A DNA stretch of 64,000 bases from Kyrpidia tusciae DSM 2912. GTDB lineage: Bacteria > Bacillota > Bacilli > Kyrpidiales > Kyrpidiaceae. Under the pieces are notes generated by a model. The model did no database searches, had not been told where the DNA came from, and saw nothing but the letters and a program-made list of their open reading frames with translations. Shown here in pieces: positions 25,984 through 35,095 of this stretch. Positions within the stretch are counted from its first letter, which is position 1. Each line of letters opens with the position of its first letter. Both the position numbers and the translations under genes were made by a program. The stretch spans positions 2,666,001-2,730,000 of the forward strand of contig NC_014098.1 of the NCBI RefSeq assembly GCF_000092905.1, given 5' to 3'.

Positions 25984-26232
25984 TTAATCGGCCTGATGCC
26001 AGGCTTTCCAGACCCCTTCCACCCGGGCCAGAACATCCTTGTACAGTTGCTCGGCGGAATCGGCCATCAGGATGTCGCCGTCCACAAAGGCATAGGCATA
26101 CTCAGCACAGAGTTCACACTGGCTGAGACACGAATGGAGAATTACCGAAGTGCCGGGATATTTTATTTCCAAATCATCCCAATCCAACGTCGCCGCAGGA
26201 TTGATGTCACAGACCTCCACGATCACCACCAT
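25984..26232 (-). CDS. DUF1450 (YuzB-like) small protein
   Basis: 82 residues, starting MVVIVEVCDINPAATLDWDD. Four cysteines in the pattern VC...SCLSQCELC match the DUF1450/YuzB family (C...GCLGYCGTC), followed by AFVDGDILMADSAEQLYKDV, which parallels the VNGE..TGETPEELVENI end of YuzB. The fold resembles thioredoxin-like [2Fe-2S] proteins, but the function is unknown. The ATG is preceded by AGAGGGATGG. It lies 19 bp downstream of alkA on the same strand, probably cotranscribed. Confidence 0.8.
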   Translation of the reverse strand: MVVIVEVCDINPAATLDWDDLEIKYPGTSVILHSCLSQCELCAEYAYAFVDGDILMADSAEQLYKDVLARVEGVWKAWHQAD

Positions 26233-26251
26233 GGCCCATCCCTCTTTTGTT

Positions 26252-27271
26252 TCAGTCCACAGCTTCTTCTTCCCATCGCCCCTCCCGCAGGGCCAGCCAA
26301 AGATACTGGGACACATAACTTCGCCACCCGGCGAACATCCTGCCAAACTCCCGCAACTCCGCCTCGGTGGCATTGCGACCCAAGCCCAGCAGTTTCCCCA
26401 GCGCCCGCCGCAACCCAATATCTGCGGCAGGCAAGACATCAGGATGCCGAAACACAAACAGCAGAAAACATTCCGCCGACCACCGCCCCACCCCTTCTAA
26501 TTGGGTCAAGTGCGCAATGGCCTCTTCGGCCTCCATGCCCTCATACACGGACGGGTCCCAACCGTTTACGATCCGCCGGGCCAAAGAAATCAGATATTTC
26601 GCCTTCTGCCGGCTGAATTGAAAAGCTCGCAGATCTTCTGGCTCCAAGCCCGCAATTCGCTCCGGAGACGGGAACACCCGGTACACCGCGTCGCCGACCT
26701 GGAGAGTATCGCCAAATTTCTCTACCAACGTCTGTTTGAGCTTCGCGGCAAAGGTGACGTTGACCTGTTGCCCGACGATTACCCAACACATGCCCTGAAA
26801 TGGATCAGCCATGCATACAGGTTTGAACCCTCGATACAACTGGTGAAGAGGCTCCAGCGGTGAACCGGCAACCGCATTGTCGAAGCTGCGGATGTCCGCT
26901 TCAAATTGAAACATCCGATCGGCCACTTCCACCGGGCCGCGAACCCACACCCCGCGGTTCGGGGATGACGATTCCCGGCTACCGAAGAGCGGCGCCGGCT
27001 CCACGGGCGGCGAGGCCTTTGCCGACTTCGCAGACTTCACAGAAATGTCGCCAACCGAACCCTCGCCATCGACGCGAACCTCCACAAAGGTTGGGCGATC
27101 TCGCCAGCGAACGACCGTGGCACAACCTCCCGCGTCCACCCGCTCCACAAAGGCCCCGGGGTGGGTGGACAAATATGCTAACTGGAGCTCGAATCGGTGT
27201 TCCGGCGACGTGCGAACCCAGGTCGGCTGCCCCGCATCCCCCTGTTTTGATCTCCGCACCTTCTCACCCAC
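26252..27271 (-). CDS. DNA-3-methyladenine glycosylase II (AlkA type)
   Basis: 339 residues. An N-terminal AlkA_N-like domain (HRFELQLAYLSTHPGAFVERV; GCATVVRWRDRP) is followed by a HhH-GPD domain: WVIVGQQVNVTFAAKLKQ, the helix-hairpin-helix LTQLEGVGRWSAECFLLF and catalytic Asp in FRHPDVLPAADIGL. It would excise alkylated bases in base-excision repair. The first 15-20 residues are basic and may be an overextended start. An Ala/Ser/Pro-rich linker near residues 75-105 is unusual for the family. Confidence 0.88.
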   Translation of the reverse strand: MGEKVRRSKQGDAGQPTWVRTSPEHRFELQLAYLSTHPGAFVERVDAGGCATVVRWRDRPTFVEVRVDGEGSVGDISVKSAKSAKASPPVEPAPLFGSRESSSPNRGVWVRGPVEVADRMFQFEADIRSFDNAVAGSPLEPLHQLYRGFKPVCMADPFQGMCWVIVGQQVNVTFAAKLKQTLVEKFGDTLQVGDAVYRVFPSPERIAGLEPEDLRAFQFSRQKAKYLISLARRIVNGWDPSVYEGMEAEEAIAHLTQLEGVGRWSAECFLLFVFRHPDVLPAADIGLRRALGKLLGLGRNATEAELREFGRMFAGWRSYVSQYLWLALREGRWEEEAVD

Positions 27272-27416
27272 CTCTCACACGACCCGTTTCCCGCGTCACC
27301 CCTGGCATTCCGGATCCTATCGCGCTATGATGAAAAAGGCCCTGCCAATGCGGCGCCAACTCTTACTGTACCGGGTGCCGCACCCGAGCAAAACTCCATG
27401 GGGTGAAGGATGTCCA

Positions 27417-27770
27417 ATGACCCGTGTCACCGAGCGTTTCTTCCAATATGATTCACGCCTGGAGGTCGAGGTCCCATCTCTGGATCGGGACTGGGACGAA
27501 TACCCTTCCGACCTGCAAGAGGCCGTGATTGTCCACTGGGAGCGAATCCGGGCTGGGATCCCCGATGTCATCGCCCGTTTCGAGAAAGTCATCGCCACTC
27601 TCCAAGAGCGCGCAGCCGTAGAGGACGACTGGGATCAGGTCTGTAAACTGTACTGGGAAATTGCCGATTATGCCAGTCGCATCAACGATCTCAACATTCT
27701 TTACCGATCGGACCCGGAGTTGACCACTCTCGGCAACAGCTCGACCCAGACCGAAGCAAAAACACGATGA
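27417..27770 (+). CDS. Small acidic protein of unknown function
   Basis: 117 residues from the ATG at 27417, preceded by GTGAAGGATG. It is strongly helical with many Trp/Asp/Glu residues (LDRDWDEYPSDLQEAVIVHW; VEDDWDQVCKLYWEIADYAS). It has no signal peptide, membrane helix or cysteine cluster. I do not recognise a family. It is transcribed divergently from alkA and followed by a strong hairpin. Confidence 0.65.
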   Translation: MTRVTERFFQYDSRLEVEVPSLDRDWDEYPSDLQEAVIVHWERIRAGIPDVIARFEKVIATLQERAAVEDDWDQVCKLYWEIADYASRINDLNILYRSDPELTTLGNSSTQTEAKTR

Positions 27771-27830
27771 ATCCATCGGCCTCCACAGCTCGGGATCCCC
27801 ACACTTGAAAGTGTACATGAACGCATGAAA

Positions 27831-27873
27831 GACCGGGAGAGGCAACAGCCATTTGCGCCCTCCTCTCCCGGTC
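27831..27873. terminator. Hairpin between convergent genes
   Basis: GACCGGGAGAGG (27831-27842) pairs perfectly with CCTCTCCCGGTC (27862-27873) across a 19-base loop. It lies between the convergent small acidic-protein gene and copA, so it could end transcription from either side. The T tract is short. Confidence 0.6.
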
Positions 27874-27995
27874 CCGAATTTCAGAACCAGGCCCTTCGGC
27901 TCTTGGGCAAGTCCCGCAGGGCGTGGACCGCCACTGGTCTTGACCCTAGGCCTCAAAGTGCAGCGCGTGATCTACCGCACCAGCTTCTCTCTCCA

Positions 27996-30470
27996 TTAAG
28001 CAACCTTCACCCTTTTGAGCCTCAAGGCATTGAGCACCACGGATACCGAACTAAAAGCCATGGCGGCACCGGCCACCCACGGCGCGAGAAGTCCGGCTGC
28101 AGCCACCGGAATCCCCACCGAATTGTAGGCAAGGGCCCAGAACAGGTTTTGGCGGATGTTGCGCATCGTTTTCCGGCTCAATTCCACGGCCCGGGCCACA
28201 CCCGTGACATCGCCGCCTACCAGGGTAATGTCCGCCGTCTCGATGGCCACATCGGTCCCCGTGCCCATGGCAATGCCGATATCCGCGGCCGCCAGGGCCG
28301 GCGCGTCATTGATCCCGTCCCCCACCATGGCAACGACCTTACCCCGATCGCGCAGCGCCTTCACCCGGTCCGCTTTACCTTGTGGGAGGACCTCCGCCCA
28401 GACTTCGTCGATCCCCACCTGCCGGGCCACGGCTTCGGCCGTCCGCCGGTTGTCCCCGGTAGCCATGACCACCTGGATGCCAAGATCTTTCAGTCGGCGA
28501 ACCGCTTCGGCCGCCTTTTCCTTGACAGTATCCGCCACGGCGAGCACACCGGCAACTTTTCCATCGATACCGACAAACATCGCCGTTTTTCCAAGCCCCT
28601 CCAACTCCTGGGCGGCACCTTCCACCGCCGAGATCTCAATCCCTTCCTGGCGGAGAAGCGCCCGGGTGCCGACCAGGACCTTATGCCCCGCAACGACCGC
28701 CCGAACCCCGTATCCCGGAATCGCCTCAAAAGAGTCCGCCGACTCAGTGGTCATGCCGCGTTCCATCGCGCCCCGCACAATCGCCTGGGCCAAGGGATGT
28801 TCCGACGGCCCCTCCGCGGAGGCCGCCAATCGCAACAGCTCCCCTTCGTCTCCGTTCTTGACCACGATATCGGTCAGAGCCGGTTTGCCGGTGGTCAGTG
28901 TCCCCGTCTTATCGAGAATCACCGCGTTGATTTTCTGGGCCCGCTCCAAATGTTCCCCGCCTCGGAACAGGATCCCCAACTCTGCCGCCTTCCCGGTCCC
29001 GACCATGATCGACGTGGGCGTCGCGAGGCCCAGGGCGCACGGGCAGGCAATCACCAACACCGCAATCCCGTTCTCCAAAGCCCGGGTAAAGTTCCCCGGA
29101 TCAATCAGCCAGAACCATAAAAGAAAGACAACCACGGCAATGCCGACCACCACAGGAACAAAAATCGCCGAGACTGTATCGGCGATCCGCTGGATTGGCG
29201 CCTTCGTCCCTTGAGCCTCTTCCACGGCCCGGACGATCTGGGCGAGGGCGGTTTCTTTCCCCACCTTCACAGCCTCGATCAACAACGTGCCGTTCCCGTT
29301 GACCGTCGCCCCGATCACCGCGTCGCCCGGCTTCTTATCCACCGGTACACTCTCCCCGGTCAGCATCGATTCATCGACCGTGGACAGTCCTTCCAGCACC
29401 CGTCCGTCCACCGGGATCTTTTCCCCGGGGCGCACCCGCAGCCAATCACCGGGAATCACCGCGTCCACCGGCACCTGTTCTTCCCGGCCATTCCGAACCC
29501 GGGTCGCCGTCTTTGCCTGCATGCCCATCAAATGGCGGATCGCTTCCGATGTCCGGCCTTTCGCCGCTGACTCCAGCCACTTGCCTACGAGGATCAGCGT
29601 GATCAAGACAGCGCTGGTTTCATAATACAGGGCGGGAGAATGACCCGTCGACCCGGCGGCCACCCAGCGCAACGTCCCCCACAGGCTGTAAAAATATGCT
29701 GCCGATGTACCCAGGGCCACGAGGACGTCCATATTGGCGCTTCCGTTGCGCAACGACTTGTACGCTCCGCGATAAAAAACCCATCCGATCAAAAATTGCA
29801 CCGGCGTTGCCAAAGCAAATTGAAACCAGGGGTTCATGAGCAGCCCGGGCACCGGAATACCGTGCAACCCCGGGATATGCCCCACCATCGTGTAGAGAAG
29901 GGGCAACGACAACAAGGTGGAGATCAGAAGACGATTGCGCTTCTCCACCGACTCTTTGCGGCGAAAATCATCCACCGCTGTGCCCTCTTCCTCGTGCACC
30001 TTGGCGTCGTAGCCAAGGTCCCGAACCGTTTTTACGATATCGTCGATTTCGACGGCCCCCGGGTAATAGGTCAGCGCCGCTCGCTCCAAGGCGTAGTTCA
30101 CCGTCGCCTCCACACCGGGAAGTTTGTTCAATCCCTTCTCAATGCGATTGGCGCAGGCCGCACACGTCATACCCGACAGATCTAGCTCCAAGCGCTGTTT
30201 GGCCACGTTGTACCCGAGGCTTCTGACTTTGTCCTCTATATCTTTCACCGACACCTGCCGCGGATCGAACTCCACCGTGGCCTTTTCCAGGGCGAGGTTG
30301 ACAAATGCCTCCTCGATGCCCGGCAGTTTATTCAGCCCCTTTTCAATCCGATTGGCACAGGCCGCACAGGTCATCCCCTGAATGGCCAGAGTCACCTTCG
30401 CGCGATCGGGCCGGCGCCCCTCCGCGGAGCCCGATGCCGCGTGTTCCTTTATCTCTGTGGCCACGGCCAC
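27996..30470 (-). CDS. copA: Copper-exporting P-type ATPase
   Basis: 824 residues; GTG start after AAGGAGGCGA. Two N-terminal heavy-metal-associated domains each contain [20 protein letters not shown], a near-exact internal repeat. Eight membrane helices follow, with the CPC metal site in [17 protein letters not shown], the TGES loop [17 protein letters not shown], the phosphorylation site [15 protein letters not shown], the [10 protein letters not shown] nucleotide-binding His-Pro and [21 protein letters not shown] helix 7-8 pattern [17 protein letters not shown] and [15 protein letters not shown] indicates Cu(I) specificity. It stands alone; no csoR or copZ is adjacent. Confidence 0.96.
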   Translation of the reverse strand: MAVATEIKEHAASGSAEGRRPDRAKVTLAIQGMTCAACANRIEKGLNKLPGIEEAFVNLALEKATVEFDPRQVSVKDIEDKVRSLGYNVAKQRLELDLSGMTCAACANRIEKGLNKLPGVEATVNYALERAALTYYPGAVEIDDIVKTVRDLGYDAKVHEEEGTAVDDFRRKESVEKRNRLLISTLLSLPLLYTMVGHIPGLHGIPVPGLLMNPWFQFALATPVQFLIGWVFYRGAYKSLRNGSANMDVLVALGTSAAYFYSLWGTLRWVAAGSTGHSPALYYETSAVLITLILVGKWLESAAKGRTSEAIRHLMGMQAKTATRVRNGREEQVPVDAVIPGDWLRVRPGEKIPVDGRVLEGLSTVDESMLTGESVPVDKKPGDAVIGATVNGNGTLLIEAVKVGKETALAQIVRAVEEAQGTKAPIQRIADTVSAIFVPVVVGIAVVVFLLWFWLIDPGNFTRALENGIAVLVIACPCALGLATPTSIMVGTGKAAELGILFRGGEHLERAQKINAVILDKTGTLTTGKPALTDIVVKNGDEGELLRLAASAEGPSEHPLAQAIVRGAMERGMTTESADSFEAIPGYGVRAVVAGHKVLVGTRALLRQEGIEISAVEGAAQELEGLGKTAMFVGIDGKVAGVLAVADTVKEKAAEAVRRLKDLGIQVVMATGDNRRTAEAVARQVGIDEVWAEVLPQGKADRVKALRDRGKVVAMVGDGINDAPALAAADIGIAMGTGTDVAIETADITLVGGDVTGVARAVELSRKTMRNIRQNLFWALAYNSVGIPVAAAGLLAPWVAGAAMAFSSVSVVLNALRLKRVKVA

Positions 30471-30641
30471 TCGCCTCCTTATCGACGTGAGAACTGTACC
30501 CCCGTATCGTATATGTACTCCAACGGGCCATATCCGTCAACCGGCGCTACGCCCCGTTTTGTCGACGCCAGGCTGTTCCCCTCCGGTCACGTCTGAATGC
30601 CGCCGCTATTCGCCGTGATGCCCCGCTATCGAGAGTCATTC

Positions 30642-31643
30642 TCAAAAGTGGAGCTGAAGTTGCACCGATTCCGTGGTTTTTTCGCCGCCCTCCCCCATTC
30701 CTTCCGAGCCATACCCCCCGGGCTCGTCCGATTGATCCGCAGCCAGAGAAGATCTCATCCCGTCTTTCTCCGCCGCCTCCCGGTAAAACGGGATCCCCAT
30801 CCGGCGAATCCAGGCGTGAGCCCGGGCCAAGGTTTTCGCCGCAAAGGCTGTCGGCGGGTTTGTGCGCCGATAAAGTTGCTCATATAAGGGAACCAGCTCC
30901 GGGTAGTGGGCCTGAATCGTTCTCATATACCATTGTTTCACATCTGGAGCCAAACGCAACATAGAGGCCACTGCAAATTGGGCGTCGTGTTTCTTCGCCG
31001 CGCGCAACACCGAGGCCATCACTTCATCGCTGTCGGTGAGCCCCGGCAGGATCGGAGCCAGGAAAATGCCCGCACGGATTCCCTGTTCCACGAGAGTTGC
31101 CACCGCCTCCAGGCGCTTCAGGGGAGATGGACTCTCCGGCTCCATACGGCGCCACAACACCGGATCAAGGGTGTTGATGCTCATGTGAATCGCCCGAACC
31201 CTCGCCCTCACCAAAACATCGAGATCCCGAAGGATCAGCGGGGACCGGGTGGTCAGGGTGAACGGCACCCCATACTTCGCCAAAACCTCCAGGCAGCCCC
31301 GGGTGATCTTCATCTTGGCCTCGGCGGGCTGATAGGGGTCCGTGGCCGTCCCCACGGTGACCAGGCCTAAGCCGCGAAGCGCCCTCTCCCCGCCCTTCCG
31401 AACCATGGCTGCCAACTGCCTATCCAAGGCCGCCGCGGCATTCTCCTTCACAAGAATGTGGCTCTGGAACGTATCATCGGCGTCCAGCCCCAGATACGTA
31501 TGGGTGGCCCGGGCATAACAATAGGAACAGCCGTGGGAACATCCCCGATACGGATTGATCGACCACGAAAATGGCATGTACGCTGACCGCACCCGGTTCA
31601 ACGTTTGCTTCGTCCAAACTCGCTCCAGGATCCGACGTCCCAT
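30642..31643 (-). CDS. SPL-family radical SAM protein
   Basis: About 333 residues from the ATG of MGRRILERVWTKQTLNRV; the open frame runs 42 codons further into transposase debris without support. The [4Fe-4S]/SAM motif is NPYRGCSHGCSYCYAR (CxxxCxxC). Downstream are LKRLEAVATLVEQGIRAGIF and PILPGLTDSDEVMASVLRAA, a pattern shared with spore-photoproduct-lyase-like and Rv2578c-like proteins. The catalysed reaction is unknown. The C-terminal 30 residues are polar. The start codon lacks a strong Shine-Dalgarno sequence. Confidence 0.82.
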   Translation of the reverse strand: MGRRILERVWTKQTLNRVRSAYMPFSWSINPYRGCSHGCSYCYARATHTYLGLDADDTFQSHILVKENAAAALDRQLAAMVRKGGERALRGLGLVTVGTATDPYQPAEAKMKITRGCLEVLAKYGVPFTLTTRSPLILRDLDVLVRARVRAIHMSINTLDPVLWRRMEPESPSPLKRLEAVATLVEQGIRAGIFLAPILPGLTDSDEVMASVLRAAKKHDAQFAVASMLRLAPDVKQWYMRTIQAHYPELVPLYEQLYRRTNPPTAFAAKTLARAHAWIRRMGIPFYREAAEKDGMRSSLAADQSDEPGGYGSEGMGEGGEKTTESVQLQLHF

Positions 31644-31680
31644 TGCCACACCAACTCTCAAACATTTGTTCGTTTTCACT

Positions 31681-32102
31681 TTACCATGATGTCTGCTCAA
31701 AAGCAAGGGCTGACTGCCATTTCGCCATGCGGCGGGCCAGGGTTGCACGGCTGATCTGCCGCAGCTCATCCAACATCTCCGGCGTGAGACGAATCTCCCC
31801 GTGCCGGGCCAGTTGCTCGGCTGTGCGCACCAGTACGGGGTGCAGCCGCTCTGCGCAAGGATAGTCGAGGGCTTCCCACACCACCTGGATCACGGGCATG
31901 GCGGCCTGATAGTGCAAAGGGCGGGTTCGGCTCTGGCGCCGCCGCGTCTGTTTGGGGGGGCATTCATGGCGGCGATGGCGTATTTGCGGGCATATCCCAG
32001 TGTCTCTTGCAACTCGTCCAGGATCTGTGATTTTTCCGATCGGCAGCGTGCTTGCCGATTATGGACATCCGCACCGCGATCCCTTCGGTAAGGTTTCTTC
32101 AT
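31681..32102 (-). pseudogene. Broken integrase-type transposase (N-terminal part)
   Basis: From ATG 32102 the minus strand reads MKKPYRRDRGADVHNRQARC then EKSQILDELQETLGYARKYA, the DNA-binding start of transposases that carry an integrase (rve) core. After a run of seven C/G (31954-31960) the family similarity continues in another frame: KQTRRRQSRTRPLHYQAAMP, then VWEALDYPCAERLHPVLVRT and LARHGEIRLTPEMLDELRQI. The reading ends soon after, with no DDE catalytic core. So the gene has both a frameshift in the homopolymer and a lost C-terminal two-thirds. Confidence 0.75.
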
Positions 32103-32120
32103 GAGTGAGCCAACCCCCTT

Positions 32121-32142
32121 TCGGTAAGATTTTAACTGAGTG
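32121..32142. repeat. Insertion-element end upstream of the broken transposase
   Basis: TCGGTAAGATTTTaactgag here closely matches TCGGTAAGATTTTTacgtga at 55480-55501. Here it sits 19 bases upstream of the transposase start, as an element terminus would. The two copies suggest remnants of the same insertion-sequence family. Confidence 0.5.
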
Positions 32143-32153
32143 TTTGCACGCCC

Positions 32154-32182
32154 TTGACACGCCCGTTCATAGTGTATATATT
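32154..32182 (+). promoter_or_regulatory. Consensus promoter of the first GntR-ABC module
   Basis: TTGACA at 32154-32159 and TATATT at 32177-32182 are separated by 17 bp, a near-perfect housekeeping promoter. Around the -10 is AT-rich partial dyad sequence (GTGTATATATTGTATATGA) that could be the operator for the GntR protein encoded 45 bp downstream. Confidence 0.7.
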
Positions 32183-32226
32183 GTATATGAACATTACGTA
32201 CAAACGTCCCATCCCGAGAGGCGAAC

Positions 32227-32604
32227 ATGAACATTATTTTGTCCAACACCTCAAAAGAGCCGATTTATGAACAGATTAAGCGGCAGATCAAAGAGGCGGT
32301 TCTCCGAGGGGAACTGCGCGAGGGCGACCCTTTGCCGTCGATTCGACAGCTCGCCCGGGACCTGAGAATCAGCGTCATCACCACCAAACGAGCGTACGAT
32401 GAACTGGAAAAAGAAGGGCTGCTCGTGTCCGTGGTGGGCAAGGGGTCGTTCATCGCCGGCCAGAATCCGTCCTTCCTGCGGGAACAGCGGCTCAAGGCCA
32501 TTGAGGAACAATTGTCCGCCGTGGTGAGGGAGTGCCGCGCGTTCGGCTTGGGATTGGAGGAGATCAAAGCGATGTTGGAGAGTTTGTACGAGGAGGAGCG
32601 GTAG
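32227..32604 (+). CDS. GntR-family regulator, YtrA subfamily
   Basis: 125 residues: an N-terminal winged helix (PIYEQIKRQIKEAVLRGELR; PLPSIRQLARDLRISVITTK; LLVSVVGKGSFIAG) and a short helical dimerisation tail of about 45 residues. That size is diagnostic of the YtrA subfamily, which represses its own operon with ABC transporter genes. The ABC ATPase gene starts right after its stop. Confidence 0.9.
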   Translation: MNIILSNTSKEPIYEQIKRQIKEAVLRGELREGDPLPSIRQLARDLRISVITTKRAYDELEKEGLLVSVVGKGSFIAGQNPSFLREQRLKAIEEQLSAVVRECRAFGLGLEEIKAMLESLYEEER

Positions 32605-33465
32605 ATGGAAGACGCTGTCATCCTGGACGGGGTCTGCAAAACGTTCCGGGGATTTCGGCTGGAGAACGTATCATTTTCGATCAAAAAAGGGTATATCACC
32701 GGGTTCATCGGGCCCAACGGCTCCGGCAAGACGACGACGATCAAGCTGATCATGAACCTGCTGCACCCGGATGCGGGTACGATTCGAAGGTTCGGACAGA
32801 ACGATCTCCGCAACAACAGAACCGTCATGAACCGCATCGGCTTCGTCTACGCCGAACCGCCTTTTTACGACGATTTAACCGTGGAACAGGTGAAAACGGT
32901 TGTCGCGGCCTTTTACTCCAAGTGGGATGAAACGGCGTACCGGCGCTACCGGGATGCCTTTGAAGTCCCCGGGGATCGCAAGATCAAAGCCCTGTCCACC
33001 GGTATGAAAATGAAATTTTCCATTGCCCTGGCGTTGTCTCATCATGCGGACCTCATTCTCATGGACGAGCCGACGTCCGGCCTCGATCCGGTCATTCGCC
33101 GCGAGATCCTGGAGCTTCTGTCCGAGGTGATCCAGGACGAAGAAAAAGCGATCTTTTTCTCCACCCATATCACCACGGACCTCGAGCGGATCGCCGACTA
33201 TCTGATTTTTATCCACCGCGGCCGGATCGTGTACAGCGGGGAAAAAGATCGGCTGCTGGAAGCGTACCGGGTGGTCAAAGGGCCCAGGGAGATCCTGACG
33301 CCGGGCGTCAAGCGGATATTGATCGGACTCCGGGAAACCGGGGTAGGCTTCGAGGGCTTGGCCCCCACCGACTCAGTACCGGCGCTCGGCAAACAGGTCC
33401 TGGCGGAGCCGCCCTCACTGGACGACATTATGCTCTACACGGTGAAGGGGGAGCCCCATGCGTAG
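32605..33465 (+). CDS. ABC transporter ATP-binding protein (YtrB-like)
   Basis: 286 residues. Walker A GPNGSGKTTT, signature ALSTGMKMKFSIALAL (degenerate LSGGQ), Walker B LILMDEPTSGLDP and H-loop FFSTHITTDLERIADYL. A C-terminal extension of about 80 residues follows the nucleotide-binding domain, as in ABC-2-type exporters. It overlaps the permease gene by 8 bp. The substrate is unknown; related modules respond to cell-envelope stress or export small compounds. Confidence 0.88.
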   Translation: MEDAVILDGVCKTFRGFRLENVSFSIKKGYITGFIGPNGSGKTTTIKLIMNLLHPDAGTIRRFGQNDLRNNRTVMNRIGFVYAEPPFYDDLTVEQVKTVVAAFYSKWDETAYRRYRDAFEVPGDRKIKALSTGMKMKFSIALALSHHADLILMDEPTSGLDPVIRREILELLSEVIQDEEKAIFFSTHITTDLERIADYLIFIHRGRIVYSGEKDRLLEAYRVVKGPREILTPGVKRILIGLRETGVGFEGLAPTDSVPALGKQVLAEPPSLDDIMLYTVKGEPHA

Positions 33466-34108
33466 CTTTTTGGTGAAAGACCTCATCATGTACCGAAAAA
33501 TTCTTGCCTTCAATGTCCTGGCAATCCTGATCTTGTGTGCGTTATCCCGTTACCCATCTACAGACGCCCTCGGGATCATCGTCTGGACAGGGGGGTTTAT
33601 GATGCAATGTATCCAGGTGGATTCCCGGGGCCGCGCCGATGTCCTGTTGAACAGCCTGCCGGTCACCCGGCGCTCCATGGTTGTCGTTCGGTACCTCGAG
33701 CCGGTGGTTTTCGGTATCTTTGGGTTCCTTCTTGTGGATTTGGCGGCGGCGGCCGCTGTAACCTTTCGTTTTCCGTTGTTCCAGCCCATGGGTTGGATCC
33801 ACTTGGGCGGCATTGTCATCGGGGCGGCCGTGTGGTCGATTGTGATGTTGCCCATCTACTACTGGCTCGGTCCGGCATTTATACAGTATTTGGTCTTTGT
33901 GTTCGCTTTCGTCTTTTCAGCAGCCGCAGTAGTAGTGCGGAGCCTCGGCGCTTTACACGCCGTCGCCCCCGAGCCTATCCCTTCGTTTGTACACGCCATG
34001 GCCATGGGAAACGCCGGCGCGTGGTTACCGGCCTTGGTGGTGACGGCGGTGCTGTATGCCGCCTCTTTGGCGCTGTCTGTCCGCCTATACGAGAGGTGGG
34101 AGTTTTAG
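33458..34108 (+). CDS. ABC-2-type transporter permease
   Basis: 216 residues with about six hydrophobic helices, starting MRSFLVKDLIMYRKILAFNV. The DSRGRADVLLNSLPVTRRSM segment between helices 2 and 3 is typical of ABC2_membrane_5-type permeases. It pairs with the ATPase encoded upstream. The segment right after its stop holds a Cas gene relic on the opposite strand. Confidence 0.82.
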   Translation: MRSFLVKDLIMYRKILAFNVLAILILCALSRYPSTDALGIIVWTGGFMMQCIQVDSRGRADVLLNSLPVTRRSMVVVRYLEPVVFGIFGFLLVDLAAAAAVTFRFPLFQPMGWIHLGGIVIGAAVWSIVMLPIYYWLGPAFIQYLVFVFAFVFSAAAVVVRSLGALHAVAPEPIPSFVHAMAMGNAGAWLPALVVTAVLYAASLALSVRLYERWEF

Positions 34109-34149
34109 GCGCGCATGGAGGCCCCCGGCGGGCCCATCTGTGCCCCGGC

Positions 34150-34415
34150 ATGTTATCTTCAGATTTATCCATGATGTGGCTCAATGTGCGCACGAGGCCG
34201 GCGTCCCGCACCTCGTCCACCATGCATTCGCATACCGATTTTTGCACCCATTGGCCGACGCGCTGACAGGACTGGTTCAGTTGCCGCAGCCGCTTCTGCC
34301 CGCCCTTGGTGTCGGTGTAAATGTCGTATCGTGTCTTCCCATCCCCCAAGATCACGGAAGACAACGTGTCGCCGTCCCACACCTCCCAGCGGCTCGGCTC
34401 GACGTCTGCCCAAGC
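34150..34415 (-). pseudogene. Relic joining a cas3 fragment to a cas2 fragment
   Basis: On the minus strand the first part reads VEPSRWEVWDGDTLSSVILG then DGK, closely matching the C-terminal part of the local Cas3 (VDPNQRW...VWDGDSLPSVTLEDGK). The frame then runs directly into YDIYTDTKGGQKRLRQL and CQRVGQWVQKSVCECMVDEV, with LVRTLSHIMDKSEDN, which matches the local Cas2 from its sixth residue on. After SEDN the similarity stops. So a deletion has fused the end of one cas3 to the start of a cas2, removing everything between and the Cas2 N- and C-termini. It is divergent enough to derive from a second type I-G locus rather than a recent copy. Not expected to be functional. Confidence 0.8.
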
Positions 34416-34439
34416 GTGGGGGAATCACAAACAAAAATG

Positions 34440-34464
34440 TTAACACGTATTAAATACGTGTTAA
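34440..34464. promoter_or_regulatory. 25-bp perfect palindrome, likely hicAB operator
   Basis: TTAACACGTATT, one A, then AATACGTGTTAA form a perfect inverted repeat 26 bp upstream of the hicA remnant. Antitoxins of the HicB type bind such palindromes to repress their operon, so this is probably the HicB binding site. A TAAAAT-like -10 overlaps its right end. Confidence 0.65.
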
Positions 34465-34490
34465 AATAAAATTGAAGGGAGTGATTCCAG

Positions 34491-34613
34491 ATACCCCCAT
34501 CATCAAGAGAGGTTATCAAGAAAGGCAAGGTCACCGTCCAGCATCCGGTAAATAACTTGAAAAAGGGAGTCATCAAAAGCATCGAACGGCAATCCGGTGT
34601 CAAGCTCCTGTAA
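34491..34613 (+). pseudogene. hicA: Defective HicA toxin gene
   Basis: In one frame from ATA (34491) to TAA (34613) the sequence reads PPSSREVIK then KKGKVTVQHPVNNLKKGVIK and SIERQSGVKLL. The first block is the N-terminus of HicA toxins and the second is the C-terminal half; the segment between them, including the dsRBD-like GSHxxY/F region with the catalytic His, is missing. The position where ATG is expected is ATA, with a suitable GGGAG upstream. So the gene has lost its start codon and about 25 internal codons while staying in frame. The antitoxin gene downstream is intact. Confidence 0.72.
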
Positions 34614-34656
34614 CCCCGGGCCTTCCCTTCAATTTCGCCCCAAAGGAGTGTGCACG

Positions 34657-35091
34657 ATGAAGAAAGACATCTACGTTTATCCAGCTGTTTTCCACTACGA
34701 CGAACATCCGGGAATCGGTGTCACCTTCCCGGATCTGCCGGGGTGTGTTTCCCATGGAGATGATGAAGACCACGCTTACCAGATGGCCCAAGAAGCGTTG
34801 GGACTCCACCTTTACGAAATGGAAAAGGACGGAGACGAAATTCCGGAGCCCACTCCCGTGAAAGACCTCCGTCTCGAAGAATACTTGGAGGATGGAGAAA
34901 AAGGCGTTGTCGTGTTGGTCAGCGTCTCCATGGGTCCAGTTCGCAAGGAACTGGATGCGCGATCCGTCAAGAAAACCCTGACCATCCCCAAGTGGCTCAA
35001 TGACGCGGCGGAGAAAGAAGGGGTCAACTTCTCCCAGGTCCTTCAGTATGCACTCAAAGAGCAACTTGGTTTCACTGACAAGGGTCATTAA
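34657..35091 (+). CDS. hicB: HicB-family antitoxin (toxin partner degraded)
   Basis: 144 residues from ATG 34657 after AAAGGAGTG. The N-terminal HicB domain is YVYPAVFHYDEHPGIGVTF then PDLPGCVSHGDDEDHAYQMA and QEALGLHL; the C-terminal DNA-binding part includes SVKKTLTIPKWLNDAAEKEG and VNFSQVLQYALKEQLGF, a ribbon-helix-helix. It would neutralise HicA and repress the operon through the palindrome at 34440. With hicA broken it is an orphan antitoxin that might act on a related HicA. A strong terminator follows. Confidence 0.88.
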   Translation: MKKDIYVYPAVFHYDEHPGIGVTFPDLPGCVSHGDDEDHAYQMAQEALGLHLYEMEKDGDEIPEPTPVKDLRLEEYLEDGEKGVVVLVSVSMGPVRKELDARSVKKTLTIPKWLNDAAEKEGVNFSQVLQYALKEQLGFTDKGH

Positions 35092-35095
35092 CAGG

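Noticed and set aside
30480-30520. CsoR-type copper operator upstream of copA
   Set aside because: A GTACCCCCGTATC half-site is visible, but the symmetric G tract is missing, so I did not annotate it.
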